Positions 38,082 through 48,252 of a stretch of 64,000 nt of DNA are shown one piece after another (the stretch's first letter is position 1; each line of letters opens with the position of its first letter). Source of the DNA: Vibrio hepatarius (GTDB lineage Bacteria > Pseudomonadota > Gammaproteobacteria > Enterobacterales > Vibrionaceae). The translations under genes were made by a program, and so were the position numbers. The notes beneath the pieces are model-generated. The model did no database searches. It had not been told where the DNA came from and worked only from the letters and a program-made list of their open reading frames with translations. The DNA lies in NCBI RefSeq assembly GCF_001274785.1, contig NZ_LHPI01000003.1:248001-312000 (forward strand). The letters are read 5' to 3'.

Positions 38082-39407
38082 ATGAACCCAGTTGTAATTT
38101 CCGTATGTATCATGCTGGTGCTAGCACTGATGCGCGTGAATGTCGTGGTTGCTCTGACATTTAGCGCGATTGTAGGTGGTGTAGTCGCTGGTATGAGCCT
38201 GAACGATGCGGTCGCTGCTTTCGAAAGCGGCTTAGGTGGCGGTGCCACTATCGCACTTAGCTATGCAATGCTTGGCACGTTTGCTGTCGCGATTTCAAAA
38301 TCGGGCATCACTGATCTGCTTGCCAACAGCGTGATTAAACGTATTCACGGCAAAGAGAATGGCGCGGCGTCTACAGGTTTGAAATACGCGGTATTGGTCG
38401 CGCTAATTCTAGTGACGATGTCTTCGCAGAACGTGATTCCAGTGCATATCGCCTTTATCCCAATTCTTATTCCACCTTTGCTAGGCGTTTTTGCGAAACT
38501 AAAACTCGACCGCCGTATGATCGCGTGTGTTCTGACCTTTGGTCTCGTCACACCATATATGGTTCTTCCGGTAGGTTTCGGTGGCATCTTCCTAAATAAC
38601 ATCCTGCTTAAAAACCTGCACGACAACGGCTTAGAAACCGTTACTGCTAGCCAAGTACCGATGGCGATGTTACTGCCAGCTGCGGGGATGATTTTTGGCC
38701 TAGTGACTGCGATTCTGTTTAGCTACCGCAAACCACGCGAGTACAAAGAGACAGAAATGACGCATGTTGACACCAACACAGACCATATCAAGAAGAAAAA
38801 CATCTTGGTTGCTGTCGCAGGTATCGTAGTTGCACTTTCTGCGCAGTTGACCACAGGTTCGATGATCGTTGGCGGTCTTGCTGGCTTTATGGTGTTCACC
38901 TTTGGTGGCGTAATTGCTTGGAAAGAGACACAAGATGTCTTCACCAAAGGCGTACACATGATGGCGATGATCGGTTTTATCATGATTGCTGCAGCAGGTT
39001 TTGCGGCAGTAATGAAGCAAACGGGTGGTGTCGAGTCATTGGTTGAAGCGCTTTCAACCAGCATTGGCGACAACAAACCGCTAGCAGCGCTATTGATGCT
39101 GATTGTAGGTCTATTAGTGACGATGGGGATCGGTTCTTCGTTCTCAACCATCCCAATCATTGCAACCATCTACGTCCCGCTTTCGCTAGCGTTTGGCTTC
39201 TCACCGATGGCAACCGTAGCACTTGTGGGTACGGCTGCAGCATTGGGTGACGCGGGTTCTCCTGCGTCTGACTCGACCTTGGGTCCAACATCGGGTCTAA
39301 ACGCAGATGGCCAGCACGAACACATTTGGGAAACCGTAGTACCGACCTTTATCCACTACAACATTCCTCTGATTATTTTCGGTTGGATCGCGGCAATGAC
39401 GCTGTAA
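38082..39407 (+). CDS. NhaC-like Na+/H+ antiporter family membrane protein
   Basis: 441 residues with about eleven to twelve hydrophobic helices. It resembles the COG2056 (YuiF) group of the ion transporter superfamily: [20 protein letters not shown] near 106, [21 protein letters not shown] near 142, and near the C-terminus [19 protein letters not shown]. The substrate is uncertain; relatives are annotated as Na+/H+ antiporters and one B. subtilis member as a histidine transporter. It may share a transcript with rnt. Confidence 0.85.
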   Translation: MNPVVISVCIMLVLALMRVNVVVALTFSAIVGGVVAGMSLNDAVAAFESGLGGGATIALSYAMLGTFAVAISKSGITDLLANSVIKRIHGKENGAASTGLKYAVLVALILVTMSSQNVIPVHIAFIPILIPPLLGVFAKLKLDRRMIACVLTFGLVTPYMVLPVGFGGIFLNNILLKNLHDNGLETVTASQVPMAMLLPAAGMIFGLVTAILFSYRKPREYKETEMTHVDTNTDHIKKKNILVAVAGIVVALSAQLTTGSMIVGGLAGFMVFTFGGVIAWKETQDVFTKGVHMMAMIGFIMIAAAGFAAVMKQTGGVESLVEALSTSIGDNKPLAALLMLIVGLLVTMGIGSSFSTIPIIATIYVPLSLAFGFSPMATVALVGTAAALGDAGSPASDSTLGPTSGLNADGQHEHIWETVVPTFIHYNIPLIIFGWIAAMTL

Positions 39408-39423
39408 TCAAGAAAGCAGACAC

Positions 39424-39455
39424 AAAAAAAGCTGACCTCATGGTCAGCTTTTTTA
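39424..39455. terminator. Bidirectional terminator between antiporter gene and bamC
   Basis: Perfect stem AAAAAAAGCTGACC / GGTCAGCTTTTTT with a TCAT loop between two convergent genes. Confidence 0.92.
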
Positions 39456-39476
39456 TTACTCTTAAACAGTGAGCGC

Positions 39477-40502
39477 TTATTCAGCGTGCTTACGCGCAAC
39501 CGCACTCAGTACAGGCGCTAAGTCTTTCAGTAGTTGCTCTTCTACTGGCTTACCAGAGGCATCGGTAACGTTAACTGAAGTACGGTTTCCTAAGTCACCA
39601 AACAAGAAGGTGTACGTACCTGGCTTCAAGTTAACCGGATTAACACCAATCTCATTCCAGAAATCACCGTTTGGCTCCGCGTATTTCGCTTTAACAGTGC
39701 CTTGAGACTGGTTACGAGCTTCGATAGTAAAGCCCATCTCTGGCAACAATTTTGGTAGTCGCGGCCACAATACGTCGTAAGGCGTACGTGCAATGATAAC
39801 CGGGAAGCCACTGCGGTCGGTACCCATGCTGATTGGAATGTGTTTCACCAACTCTTGTGCTTTACGCGCTGCTTCTTCACGAACTTCCATGTCGTAGTGT
39901 GCTGTCACCATGTTGGTCATCAGCGTGTTGTAGCGCTCTTCGTTGGTCACGGTGACAGAATGCTGCTTGCCACCTTGTTGCCAGTCGATCAACGATACTT
40001 TAAAGCCGTGACGACCCGCAGATTCAATACGGTCGATTTGGTAACGTGCACCGACTTCGCTGTCTTCGTCTTCCGCTTGCCAAACCACCCAATCCGTTTC
40101 AACTCTAGAGTCTGTTTTCTCACGTAGTTTTATGTTCTGTTGTTCAAGCATTGTCAGCGCCGACTGCCATACCTTGTCCAACTCATCTTCACGGATAAGC
40201 CACAGCGTTATTTCACCGTTGCCGCGCTCTGGGCGCGCACCCGGAATTAACTCGAGAATCTGTTGCGGTGGACGAATATCGACTTCCTGACCAATACCAC
40301 CTTGATAATCACCTTGCGGGATTTGGTAGTTGGTGTAGAACTGCGGTGTAGCACCATCAGCTAGTTTCCACTCTTTCATCGCTGGAGTATCTAAATACTC
40401 GAAGTCATCTTTCGCTTGACGACGCTGCGTTGGACTACTGGAACATGCGGATAAAACAAAAACAGCTAGCGAACTGAGAACTAGCTGGCGCGACAATTTC
40501 AT
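39477..40502 (-). CDS. bamC: Outer-membrane assembly lipoprotein BamC
   Basis: 341 residues from ATG 40500-40502 with AGGAG upstream; a longer frame to 40607 overlaps dapA and lacks a signal. Signal peptide and lipobox VLSAC place lipidation at Cys 20. An unstructured N-terminal segment (SSSPTQRRQAKDDFEYLDTP) that binds BamD is followed by two helix-grip domains. Accessory part of the BamABCDE machine inserting outer-membrane beta-barrels. It follows dapA in the same order as E. coli. Confidence 0.95.
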   Translation of the reverse strand: MKLSRQLVLSSLAVFVLSACSSSPTQRRQAKDDFEYLDTPAMKEWKLADGATPQFYTNYQIPQGDYQGGIGQEVDIRPPQQILELIPGARPERGNGEITLWLIREDELDKVWQSALTMLEQQNIKLREKTDSRVETDWVVWQAEDEDSEVGARYQIDRIESAGRHGFKVSLIDWQQGGKQHSVTVTNEERYNTLMTNMVTAHYDMEVREEAARKAQELVKHIPISMGTDRSGFPVIIARTPYDVLWPRLPKLLPEMGFTIEARNQSQGTVKAKYAEPNGDFWNEIGVNPVNLKPGTYTFLFGDLGNRTSVNVTDASGKPVEEQLLKDLAPVLSAVARKHAE

Positions 40503-40557
40503 TGAAACTCCTGATAAGTAAATGCCGAAGAGTTCTCTTCGGCAATTCTTCCTAAAT

Positions 40558-41436
40558 TTAGTAGATACAAGCTTCTGACATTGCTTGAGCAACAATCGGA
40601 CGAGCACTTTCTGACAATTCAGTCAGAGGCAGTCGCAGATCGCCGTTCGCAATCAGGCCCATCTTATGCGCCGCCCATTTAACAGGGATCGGGCTAGATT
40701 CGATGAACAGATTCTTATGCAGAGGCATCAAGCGTTGGTTGATGATTTCCGCTTCTTCAAACTTACCTTCTTTCGCCAGTCTGAACATTTTTGCCATATC
40801 TTCAGCAGCGATATTGTTAGTCACTGAGATCACGCCTTGACCGCCCTGCTTAACGAATTCTAGGCCAGTCGCATCATCACCACTTAGTAAGATAAAATCT
40901 TCGCCACAAAGTTCACGGTGAATTGCAATTCTGCTTAAATCACCCGTCGCATCTTTTAATGCAACGATGTTTTCGATTTCTGACAAACGCGCCACAGTCT
41001 CAGGCTTAAGGTCAACGGCGGTTCTGCCCGGCACGTTGTATAAGATTTGTGGAACGTCGCTCTCTTCAGCAATCGCTTTGTAATGCTGGAAAAGACCTTC
41101 CTGAGTCGGCTTGTTGTAGTAAGGGGTAACGCTTAAGCAGCCAGCAATACCTGAATTGTTAAGCAAACGGCTGAATGTAACAGACTCATGAGTAGCGTTA
41201 GCACCAGTACCTGCAATTACAGGAATACGGCCTTCAGCAAACTCGACAGTCTTCATTACAACTTTGACATGCTCTTCAATAGTCAGCGTCGAAGACTCAC
41301 CAGTTGTCCCAACTGCGACAATACCGTCTGAACCTGCGGCTACATGATAATCAACCAGCTTTTTCAAGCTTACATAATCTACTTCGCCATCATGGTTAAA
41401 TGGTGTAATTAACGCTACGATACTTCCTGAAAACAT
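40558..41436 (-). CDS. dapA: 4-hydroxy-tetrahydrodipicolinate synthase
   Basis: 292 residues from ATG 41434-41436 ([13 protein letters not shown]), five codons inside the longest frame, matching the family N-terminus. It condenses pyruvate with aspartate semialdehyde in lysine and diaminopimelate synthesis. The active site is visible as GTTGESSTL near 43-51, the [11 protein letters not shown] region near 133, and the Schiff-base Lys in [11 protein letters not shown] near 161. Located 55 bases upstream of bamC in one operon; divergent from gcvR as in E. coli. Confidence 0.97.
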   Translation of the reverse strand: MFSGSIVALITPFNHDGEVDYVSLKKLVDYHVAAGSDGIVAVGTTGESSTLTIEEHVKVVMKTVEFAEGRIPVIAGTGANATHESVTFSRLLNNSGIAGCLSVTPYYNKPTQEGLFQHYKAIAEESDVPQILYNVPGRTAVDLKPETVARLSEIENIVALKDATGDLSRIAIHRELCGEDFILLSGDDATGLEFVKQGGQGVISVTNNIAAEDMAKMFRLAKEGKFEEAEIINQRLMPLHKNLFIESSPIPVKWAAHKMGLIANGDLRLPLTELSESARPIVAQAMSEACIY

Positions 41437-41723
41437 GTCCTTCTCCCTCAATTTGTTCTTTCTGCATGGTACTTTAAGCCGATTGAAAAAGACAAGCGCT
41501 TAACACCGCTTAAATCACCTAAATGGATGAATATTTATCAGATGTTAGATATTTGGCAAATTACGCCTTTTATTTGCCCCTGTGTCAGTACTGAGTAAGG
41601 ATATTTACGGGCTTGGCGCTAATTGAACAAAAATGATTCTAAAGCGCTATCACGCCATTTTTCTTAAAGTTATCTGTGCTAAGCTAACGTATTAATAATC
41701 TTAATAAGAAAATAAGTGATACT

Positions 41724-42266
41724 ATGACTCAACATCTAGTGATTACGGCGGTGGGGACAGATCGCCCAGGTGTATGCAACCAAGTTGTCCACCTAGTCAC
41801 ACAGTCTGGATGCAATATTGTTGACAGTCGCATTGCTCTCTTCGGCAATGAATTCACGCTAATCATGTTGCTCTCAGGCAACAATGCATCGGTCACTCGT
41901 GTCGAAACCACCTTGCCACTTCTTGGCCAGGAACATAACCTGATCACCATCATGAAGCGCACTTCTACTCATGCACCGCTGGACACCTCTTACACCTTGG
42001 AAGTATTTATCGAATCAGACGATAAGCCTGGATTAACCGAGCACTTTACCCAGTTCTTTGCCCAAAAAGAGATCGGACTTTCATCACTCAGCGCGCAAAC
42101 CATCGCCAAAGAAAAAGTGGACAGAGAATCCAATCAGTTCCACATTGCGATTACCGCAAGCGTCGACTCAGAGTGTAACCTGATGCAGCTTCAAGAAGAG
42201 TTTGATGAACTTTGTCAGCAATTGTCCGTACAAGGCTCACTGAATTTTATAAAAAACAGCAAATAA
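41724..42266 (+). CDS. gcvR: Glycine cleavage system regulator GcvR (ACT domains)
   Basis: 180 residues of two tandem ACT domains: VITAVGTDRPGVCNQVVHLVTQSGCNIVDSRIALFGNEF at 6-44 and a second starting LEVFIESDDKPGLTEHF near 92. GcvR binds GcvA and blocks activation of the gcv operon when glycine is low. Position beside bcp and divergent from dapA matches E. coli. The sequence shows the fold, not the regulatory action itself. Confidence 0.92.
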   Translation: MTQHLVITAVGTDRPGVCNQVVHLVTQSGCNIVDSRIALFGNEFTLIMLLSGNNASVTRVETTLPLLGQEHNLITIMKRTSTHAPLDTSYTLEVFIESDDKPGLTEHFTQFFAQKEIGLSSLSAQTIAKEKVDRESNQFHIAITASVDSECNLMQLQEEFDELCQQLSVQGSLNFIKNSK

Positions 42267-42287
42267 GCAAATAAGAAAGGAAGAAGA

Positions 42288-42758
42288 ATGAACACGCTAA
42301 CAGCAGGCACTCCAGCTCCAGCATTTTCTTTATTAGATCAAGACGGTAACACGGTATCTCTGTCTGATTTCGCTGGCAAAAAAGTACTGTTTTACTTCTA
42401 CCCAAAAGCAATGACTCCGGGTTGTACTGTACAGGCGCAAGGCCTACGTGACGTAAAAGCGGAATTGGACGCACACAACGTTGTGGTTTTAGGCGTCAGC
42501 ATTGACCCAGTAAAACGTCTGGGTAAGTTTATCGAGCGAGACAATCTCAACTTCACTCTGTTGTCAGATGAAGACCACGCCGTTGCAGAGCAGTTTGGTG
42601 TTTGGGGCGAGAAGAAGTTTATGGGCAAAGTGTACGACGGCCTACACCGCATCAGCTTCCTGATCAACGAAGAAGGTGTGATTGAACACGTTTTCAACAA
42701 GTTCAAAACCAAAGACCACCACGAAGTGGTTCTAAATTACTTAAACGAAAACAAGTAA
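42288..42758 (+). CDS. bcp: Peroxiredoxin, Bcp/PrxQ type
   Basis: 156 residues with a thioredoxin fold. The peroxidatic Cys is Cys 46 in MTPGCTVQAQGLRD, inside the conserved FYPKAMTPGCT. It is the only cysteine in the protein: the resolving Cys five residues downstream in E. coli Bcp is Gln/Gly here, so this should act as a 1-Cys enzyme that needs an external thiol. AAGGAAGAAG precedes the start; 21 bases separate it from gcvR, suggesting one transcript. Confidence 0.95.
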   Translation: MNTLTAGTPAPAFSLLDQDGNTVSLSDFAGKKVLFYFYPKAMTPGCTVQAQGLRDVKAELDAHNVVVLGVSIDPVKRLGKFIERDNLNFTLLSDEDHAVAEQFGVWGEKKFMGKVYDGLHRISFLINEEGVIEHVFNKFKTKDHHEVVLNYLNENK

Positions 42759-42774
42759 TACCCAGCAAATAAAT

Positions 42775-42804
42775 AAAAACGCCAGCTCGATGCTGGCGTT
42801 TTTT
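42775..42804. terminator. Bidirectional terminator between bcp and the chemoreceptor gene
   Basis: Perfect stem AAAAACGCCAGC / GCTGGCGTTTTTT with a TCGAT loop, between convergent genes. Confidence 0.92.
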
Positions 42805-42823
42805 GTTGTCTGCGTAATCTTGC

Positions 42824-44695
42824 TTACACAATGAACTTGTTGAGCACCTCATCTTGCTCACGGACATTTTCTGTCTGTACTTGCATCGCAATATTGGCAC
42901 TCTTCTGAGCTTCCGCTACTTGCGTTGACAGGTCTTTAATCTTCATCGTGTTGGCGTTGATTTCTTCCGCTACCAAGCTTTGCTCTTCTGCCGCAGAAGC
43001 GATCTGCATGTTCATATCGTTGATACGCTGAATTGCCTCCGAAATACGCTGCAGCGCACTGTCAGCTGCTTGTGAGCGCTCGACCGCATCAACCGCGGTG
43101 TGTTTACTCTCGCTCATTGCTGCAGACACCGCACTCGCGCCCGCTTGTAGCTGCTCGATCATACTGCGAATTTCAGTTGTTGACTGCTGAGTACGTTGCG
43201 CCAAGGTACGAACTTCATCCGCCACTACAGCAAAACCTCGACCCGATTCACCCGCACGCGCCGCTTCAATCGCTGCGTTAAGTGCCAACAAGTTGGTTTG
43301 GTCTGCGATATCGTTGATCACCTTCAAGATGGTTTCGATATTTGCCGTTGCTGACTCTAGGCCTTGAACCTCTTCGACCGCTTGGTCGATACGCGCTGCT
43401 AGGTTGTCAATTGAGATAGTGGTCTCGTTCACCACAGACGAGCCTTCTTGCGTCGCAGTATCGGCTTCACGCGCTGCGCCTGCCGCGCCTTGGGCGTTGT
43501 TCGCCACTTCCGTCGCGGTAGCCGCCATTTCGTTCATCGCGGTTGCCAGTTGCTCTAGTTCTTGCAGTTGACTGTGCATCGCGGTCGCAGAATCGTTTGA
43601 GCTCTGTACCGTAATTTCAGTACCACGCAAGATCTCCGCACCAATCGCTTTGGATTGCTGAATCTGCTTTTGCAGGGTTTCAGTAAAGCGGTTGAAACCT
43701 TCAGCAAGCTGAACGAACTCTTTATCAGTGTTGGTATCCAGTCGCTTAGTCAGGTCACCTTGTCCTGACGCTACGTCCTGAATCGCATCGTTGAGCGTGC
43801 CTAGTGGACGCATCAGTACTTTGATCAGGAAGCTAAGAATCGCCACGCTCAATACTACGCCGATCACAACATAAATGATCGAGCTGTTACGCATTTCAGT
43901 CACTGCAGCGAAGGCGATACTCTCGTCAACAATCGCGCCGATGTACCAGTTTTCTGAAGGGACTTTAGTAAAACGAACGCGGAAATCTTTACCGTCGGCT
44001 TCAAACTGGTGAGTGCCTTCTTCGACCGAAACTTGTGGCAGGTACTTCGACATGTTCTCACCATTATTGGCCGCATCTGGGTGCGCAATCGTGGTGCCAT
44101 CCTCTGTCACAATAAATAGGTAACCCGCGTCTAGCAGGTTTACGCTGTTAACAAGATCTGCCAGCCCACCCAGCTCTAAATCGTAGAACATGCCAGCGAT
44201 AAAGCGACCATTTTCGTGTACAGGTGTACCAATCGAAATGATGACTTTTTTCGAAGACGCATCAACATAAGGAGCGGTGACCACCAGTTGACCTTGTGAC
44301 TTAGCATCGATGTACCAAGGGCGAACTCGAGGGTCATAATCAGGCCCAGCGTCCCAGCCGTCGTCGTTCTCAATCACAAAGCCATCTGCTTCGTAACCAA
44401 AACCGACCGCAAGGAAACTGCCTTTTAGGGTTGGATTTTCGAGAATGTTCTTAACGGTTTGTCGGTCTTGCGGCGCAAGTTCAATAACTTCTGTGCTCGA
44501 CAACGCCAAGGCTTTTTTGCTTTCCATCTCTGACTCAATAGTGTTCTTCACACCATTGACCATTTCAGTCAGACTGGTATCGACAAGCGCTTCGACTTCT
44601 TGCTTAACTGTGCTTAGTTGCTGAATAGACAAGAGAACTACCGTAATTAAAAGCAATCCAGATGCTGCAGCAACAATCTTTTGACTAAACTTCAT
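42824..44695 (-). CDS. Methyl-accepting chemotaxis protein with dCache sensor
   Basis: 623 residues from ATG 44693-44695, with GAGGGA upstream. TM1 ~8-26, a periplasmic dCache-type sensor ~30-270 ([51 protein letters not shown]), TM2 ~275-297, HAMP ([24 protein letters not shown]), and a cytoplasmic signalling domain with the conserved tip [26 protein letters not shown]. The DxxxxPWY pattern resembles amino-acid-binding dCache domains, so an amino acid ligand is possible. A FliA-like promoter lies upstream. In E. coli this place between bcp and perM holds no chemoreceptor. Confidence 0.96.
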   Translation of the reverse strand: MKFSQKIVAAASGLLLITVVLLSIQQLSTVKQEVEALVDTSLTEMVNGVKNTIESEMESKKALALSSTEVIELAPQDRQTVKNILENPTLKGSFLAVGFGYEADGFVIENDDGWDAGPDYDPRVRPWYIDAKSQGQLVVTAPYVDASSKKVIISIGTPVHENGRFIAGMFYDLELGGLADLVNSVNLLDAGYLFIVTEDGTTIAHPDAANNGENMSKYLPQVSVEEGTHQFEADGKDFRVRFTKVPSENWYIGAIVDESIAFAAVTEMRNSSIIYVVIGVVLSVAILSFLIKVLMRPLGTLNDAIQDVASGQGDLTKRLDTNTDKEFVQLAEGFNRFTETLQKQIQQSKAIGAEILRGTEITVQSSNDSATAMHSQLQELEQLATAMNEMAATATEVANNAQGAAGAAREADTATQEGSSVVNETTISIDNLAARIDQAVEEVQGLESATANIETILKVINDIADQTNLLALNAAIEAARAGESGRGFAVVADEVRTLAQRTQQSTTEIRSMIEQLQAGASAVSAAMSESKHTAVDAVERSQAADSALQRISEAIQRINDMNMQIASAAEEQSLVAEEINANTMKIKDLSTQVAEAQKSANIAMQVQTENVREQDEVLNKFIV

Positions 44696-44747
44696 AGAAT
44701 CCCTCAATAGTCAGTCTTATTAATATAGTTATTATTTATTATTGATG

Positions 44748-44774
44748 TTATCGCCCTGACTGACGCTTTCTTGA
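44748..44774 (-). promoter_or_regulatory. Candidate sigma-28 (FliA) promoter of the chemoreceptor
   Basis: On the minus strand TCAA, 15 bases, GGCGATAA; the FliA consensus is TAAA-N15-GCCGATAA. It lies about 53 bases upstream of the start codon, and chemoreceptor genes are commonly FliA-dependent. Confidence 0.55.
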
Positions 44775-44840
44775 GTAGAAACTTTTACATTTTCTTACTC
44801 ATGTAAAATACATTTTAAGTTAACGTTACAATAAACGGTA

Positions 44841-44876
44841 AAAAAAAAGCTCCAGACGTGACATCCGGAGCTTTTT
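44841..44876 (-). terminator. Terminator after the PerM-type permease gene
   Basis: On the minus strand AAAAAGCTCC / GGAGCTTTTTTTT with a longer imperfect loop and strong T-run; 30 bases after the permease stop. Confidence 0.8.
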
Positions 44877-44906
44877 GACAAAACAAATGAATTTTCTATT
44901 TGCAGA

Positions 44907-45974
44907 TTAAACTTGAGCTTCTTCCCCATCTTGGCTAGGTAGCGCATGCCAAACGGCCTTAACTAAAGTTGCAAGTGGAATCGCAAAGAATACGCCCCAG
45001 AAGCCCCACAAGCCACCAAACACCAGAACTGCGACAATGATGGCCACAGGGTGAAGGTTGACTGCTTCTGAGAACAATACAGGGACAAGAACGTTACCAT
45101 CTAGAGCCTGAATGATGCCGTAAGCTAATAGCAACCAGTAGAATTGTGGTGTTAACCCCCACTGGAATAAACCCACCATCGCCACGGGTACGGTTACTGC
45201 AGCGGCACCAATGTATGGAATCAACACCGAGAAACCTACCGCAACCGCCAACAACACCGAGTAGCGTAAGTCCAAAATCGCGAAGGTAATGTAACTCACT
45301 CCACCTACAATCAGGATCTCCATCACCTTGCCACGAATATAGTTAGAGATTTGCTCGTTCATCTCTAGCCATACTTTGTTCGCCAAGCGGCGGTTGCGAG
45401 GCAAGATGCCACTCGCCATGCGAATCATCTCTTGTTTATCTTTCAGTAAGAAGAACACCAGCAATGGCACCAAAATCAGGTATACCGCCAATGTCGCTAA
45501 ACTCACTAATGACGCTAGCGACCCTTTCAATACTGTCTCACCCATGCCAATCACCTGATTCTTCGCATTGGTGACAACAGATTCAACGATTTGGAAGTTT
45601 TCTAACTCAGGATAACGTTGTGGCAATTCAGCGATAAAGCCTTGTAGGCCAACGTACATGGTTGGTATATCGTTGATTAAGTTCCCTACCTGTTGCCAGA
45701 TCGTCGGAACCAAACCAAACACAGCCACCATCATCAAGCTGCTAAAACCGACGATAACAAATATCACTGCGAGCGTTCTTGGCACACCAAAACGGGTTAA
45801 GTGAACAACTGGCCACTCGAGCAGATAAGCAAGAACGATCGCCACCAGCAACGGTGCAATAAGGTCGCCGAAAAAGTAGATGGTAATAAAGCCAAACAAG
45901 AGAATCGCCACAAGGCTGACCGCATGTGGGTCAGAGAAACGCCTTTTGTACCAACTGCTTATCATTTCAAACAT
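44907..45974 (-). CDS. perM: AI-2E/PerM family permease
   Basis: 355 residues with about eight membrane helices: paired N-terminal helices (SLVAILLFGFITIYFFGDLIAPLLVAIVLAYL region), then YLILVPLLVFFLLKDKQEM near 160-180, and the family motif region VLIPYIGAAAVTVPVAMVGLFQWG near 240. Members export varied small molecules; the AI-2 role is shown only for TqsA. Gene order perM next to bepA and arsC matches E. coli. It begins one base after the TusA-like stop, so both are one transcript. Confidence 0.88.
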   Translation of the reverse strand: MFEMISSWYKRRFSDPHAVSLVAILLFGFITIYFFGDLIAPLLVAIVLAYLLEWPVVHLTRFGVPRTLAVIFVIVGFSSLMMVAVFGLVPTIWQQVGNLINDIPTMYVGLQGFIAELPQRYPELENFQIVESVVTNAKNQVIGMGETVLKGSLASLVSLATLAVYLILVPLLVFFLLKDKQEMIRMASGILPRNRRLANKVWLEMNEQISNYIRGKVMEILIVGGVSYITFAILDLRYSVLLAVAVGFSVLIPYIGAAAVTVPVAMVGLFQWGLTPQFYWLLLAYGIIQALDGNVLVPVLFSEAVNLHPVAIIVAVLVFGGLWGFWGVFFAIPLATLVKAVWHALPSQDGEEAQV

Positions 45975-46202
45975 TTAACATTTTTCCTTGGTTACATGCA
46001 TACAAACGTAGCCATCCTTCTCTGTGCAAGTAAATGTAAATAATTGCTTTTGAAGAAACTTTTTAATATCAGCCATAGAGCTGGGGTCACAAATCAAAAT
46101 CTGGCAACTCTCACCGATTTCCAATCCGGTAGTGTGACGCTTAGCAAGTAACAGCGCCAATGGACATCGCTCTTGGCGTAAATCCAAAATATTCGGTTCC
46201 AT
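45975..46202 (-). CDS. TusA/SirA-like sulfur-carrier protein
   Basis: 75 residues. The fold and active-site pattern DLRQERCPLALLLAKR (Cys 13) fit the TusA/YedF group, though the second proline of the usual CPxP is replaced (CPLA). Relatives carry a persulfide on this Cys for tRNA thiolation or other sulfur transfer. Three more cysteines lie near the C-terminus. The gene directly abuts perM. Which sulfur pathway it serves is not evident; it may not be TusA itself. Confidence 0.8.
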   Translation of the reverse strand: MEPNILDLRQERCPLALLLAKRHTTGLEIGESCQILICDPSSMADIKKFLQKQLFTFTCTEKDGYVCMHVTKEKC

Positions 46203-46438
46203 TCTTTCGCTCGATGCTTATCATGGTGGTATTGTATAGTGTTTTTTTAAACGCGTCAGTGTAAATAAAAGTACGGTTAATCAACTTTAACTCGCTTTTG
46301 ACTTCTGCGCTTGTCACTGAAGTTTCGATGACTTTCCGCTAGGAAACCATCTGTGTGAACCGGTGTCAAAGGAAGTATCAGTCTTACCTATTTACAATAA
46401 GCTAGGACCAGTTTTTAACGGAGTATCATCTAAAGTTT

Positions 46439-47890
46439 ATGTTTAAGCGCACGCGTTCTATGGTCTGCCTTTGTGTCGCAACCGCGTTAGCGACGCCAAC
46501 GGTGACCGCATCCAGCATTGATTTACCCGACATAGGCACCACAGCCAGTGGCACACTGTCGATCGCGCAAGAACTTCAGTATGGCGATGCCTACATGCGC
46601 ATGTTGCGTAGCAGCCAACCTATCGTCAATGATCCGGTCTTAAACGAATACATCAGCACTCTAGGCCATAAATTGGTGGCTAACGCAGATGACGTTAAAA
46701 CCCCCTTTACCTTCTTCATGATCCGCGACCGCAACATTAACGCTTTTGCGTTTTTTGGCGGTTATGTCGCACTGCACTCAGGGCTATTTTTACACGCTCA
46801 AAGCGAGAGTGAACTCGCTTCGGTGGTTGCCCACGAAATCGCGCACGTAACTCAACGTCACTTAGCGCGCAGTATGGAAGAACAAGCCAAGCGAACACCC
46901 GCAACGATTGCGGCGTTAGCAGGTTCGTTGTTACTGGCGATTGCCGCTCCTCAAGCGGGTATCGCAGCGATCACCGCTACTACAGCGGGTAGCATGCAAG
47001 GCACGATCAACTACACCCGTAGCAACGAAAAAGAAGCCGACCGCTTTGGCATATCAACGCTGGCAAAAGCCGGATTCGAACCACAGGCGATGCCGAGATT
47101 CTTTGGCCGACTAGCGGACGACTTCCGCTACGCGAGCAAACCACCTCCGATGCTACTGACCCACCCGCTGCCGGAGGACCGTATCACCGATAGCCGTGCC
47201 AGAGCACAACGCTATCCAGATCCACGCATCAGCAGTTCATTGGAATATCACTTAGCGCGCGCTAGAGTGATCGCCCGCTACGCAGGTATTGATGCAAAAT
47301 CGTCATTAGATTGGTTCGACCGAACTGAGAAAAAAGCGCAAGCTGACCTGCAACCCGCTTTTCAATATGGACGAGCATTGGTATACCTCGACAACAAAGA
47401 GCTCGATAAAGCCGCGGCAATATTGCAGCCGATGGCGAAAAAAGACCCGAACAACCATTTTTATCTTGATGCGTTGTCAGACCTTTACCTCGCACAAGAT
47501 CAAATGGCCAAAGCGGAAACCATGTTAGTGAATGCGCTTAAAGCGTCACCGCAAAATCCGGTGATGACGATTAACTATGCCAACGTGTTAATCAAACAAG
47601 AGCGCAATCAAGATGCGGTGAGAGTTCTTCAACGTTATACCCACGATAACCCTAATGACTTGAACGGTTGGCACTTGTTGTCTGAAGCCAACATTCACTT
47701 GGGTAATAGCGGAGAAGACCTCGCAGCACGCGCAGAAATTTTGGCGCTAAAAGCCAACTGGAATAAAGCCATTCAGTATTATACTCAAGCGAGCCAACTC
47801 GCGGAGTTAGGAAGTTTACAACAAGCAAGATACGACGCTCGCATTGACCAACTGATGGTGCAGCGAGACCGTTTCTTAGCCCTACAATAA
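46439..47890 (+). CDS. bepA: Periplasmic M48 metalloprotease/chaperone BepA
   Basis: 483 residues. Signal peptide ends near VTA-SS (24-25). The M48 zinc site is VVAHEIAHVTQRH near 131-143, with the third ligand Glu in NEKEADRFG near 197. A C-terminal TPR region (~300-460: AFQYGRALVYLDNKELDKAAAIL, ANVLIKQERNQDAVRVL) matches BepA. It promotes LptD maturation and degrades misassembled outer-membrane proteins. It diverges from the perM pair and is followed by arsC, as in E. coli. Confidence 0.95.
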   Translation: MFKRTRSMVCLCVATALATPTVTASSIDLPDIGTTASGTLSIAQELQYGDAYMRMLRSSQPIVNDPVLNEYISTLGHKLVANADDVKTPFTFFMIRDRNINAFAFFGGYVALHSGLFLHAQSESELASVVAHEIAHVTQRHLARSMEEQAKRTPATIAALAGSLLLAIAAPQAGIAAITATTAGSMQGTINYTRSNEKEADRFGISTLAKAGFEPQAMPRFFGRLADDFRYASKPPPMLLTHPLPEDRITDSRARAQRYPDPRISSSLEYHLARARVIARYAGIDAKSSLDWFDRTEKKAQADLQPAFQYGRALVYLDNKELDKAAAILQPMAKKDPNNHFYLDALSDLYLAQDQMAKAETMLVNALKASPQNPVMTINYANVLIKQERNQDAVRVLQRYTHDNPNDLNGWHLLSEANIHLGNSGEDLAARAEILALKANWNKAIQYYTQASQLAELGSLQQARYDARIDQLMVQRDRFLALQ

Positions 47891-47907
47891 CAACAGGAGT
47901 TATGTTT

Positions 47908-48252
47908 ATGTCAGTCGTGATTTATCACAACCCACGCTGTTCAAAGAGCCGTCAAACTCTAGCGCTACTAGAAGAAAATAACGTTCAGCCAGAGATTGTG
48001 AAATATCTAGAGACACCACTCAACGTGGAACAACTGAAAGCGTTGTACGCTCAACTTGAGCTGGATAACGTTAGAGACATGATGCGTACAAAAGAAGACA
48101 TCTACAAAGAACTCAACTTAGCCGATGCCTCAGACGACGCTTTGTTCGCCGCGATGGCTGAAAACCCGAAACTGATTGAGCGCCCAGTGGTTGTGCACAA
48201 TGGCAAAGCTCGTCACGGCCGTCCGCCAGAGCAAGTATTAGAGATCCTATGA
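47908..48252 (+). CDS. arsC: Arsenate reductase (glutaredoxin type)
   Basis: 114 residues from ATG 47908, eight bases after AGGAG; ATG 47902 is too close. Catalytic Cys 11 in HNPRCSKSRQT and the anion-binding Arg in GKARHGRPPE near 99-108 are conserved. It reduces arsenate to arsenite with glutathione/glutaredoxin, though chromosomal YfgD-type members without an arsenite pump may have another role. It overlaps the next gene by four bases. Confidence 0.92.
   Translation: MSVVIYHNPRCSKSRQTLALLEENNVQPEIVKYLETPLNVEQLKALYAQLELDNVRDMMRTKEDIYKELNLADASDDALFAAMAENPKLIERPVVVHNGKARHGRPPEQVLEIL

Noticed and set aside
46320..46438. Sigma-E promoter for bepA
   Set aside because: E. coli bepA is sigma-E dependent, but I could not find a GGAACTT / TCTGA-like pair at proper spacing; GAACCG and TATCAG are too weak.
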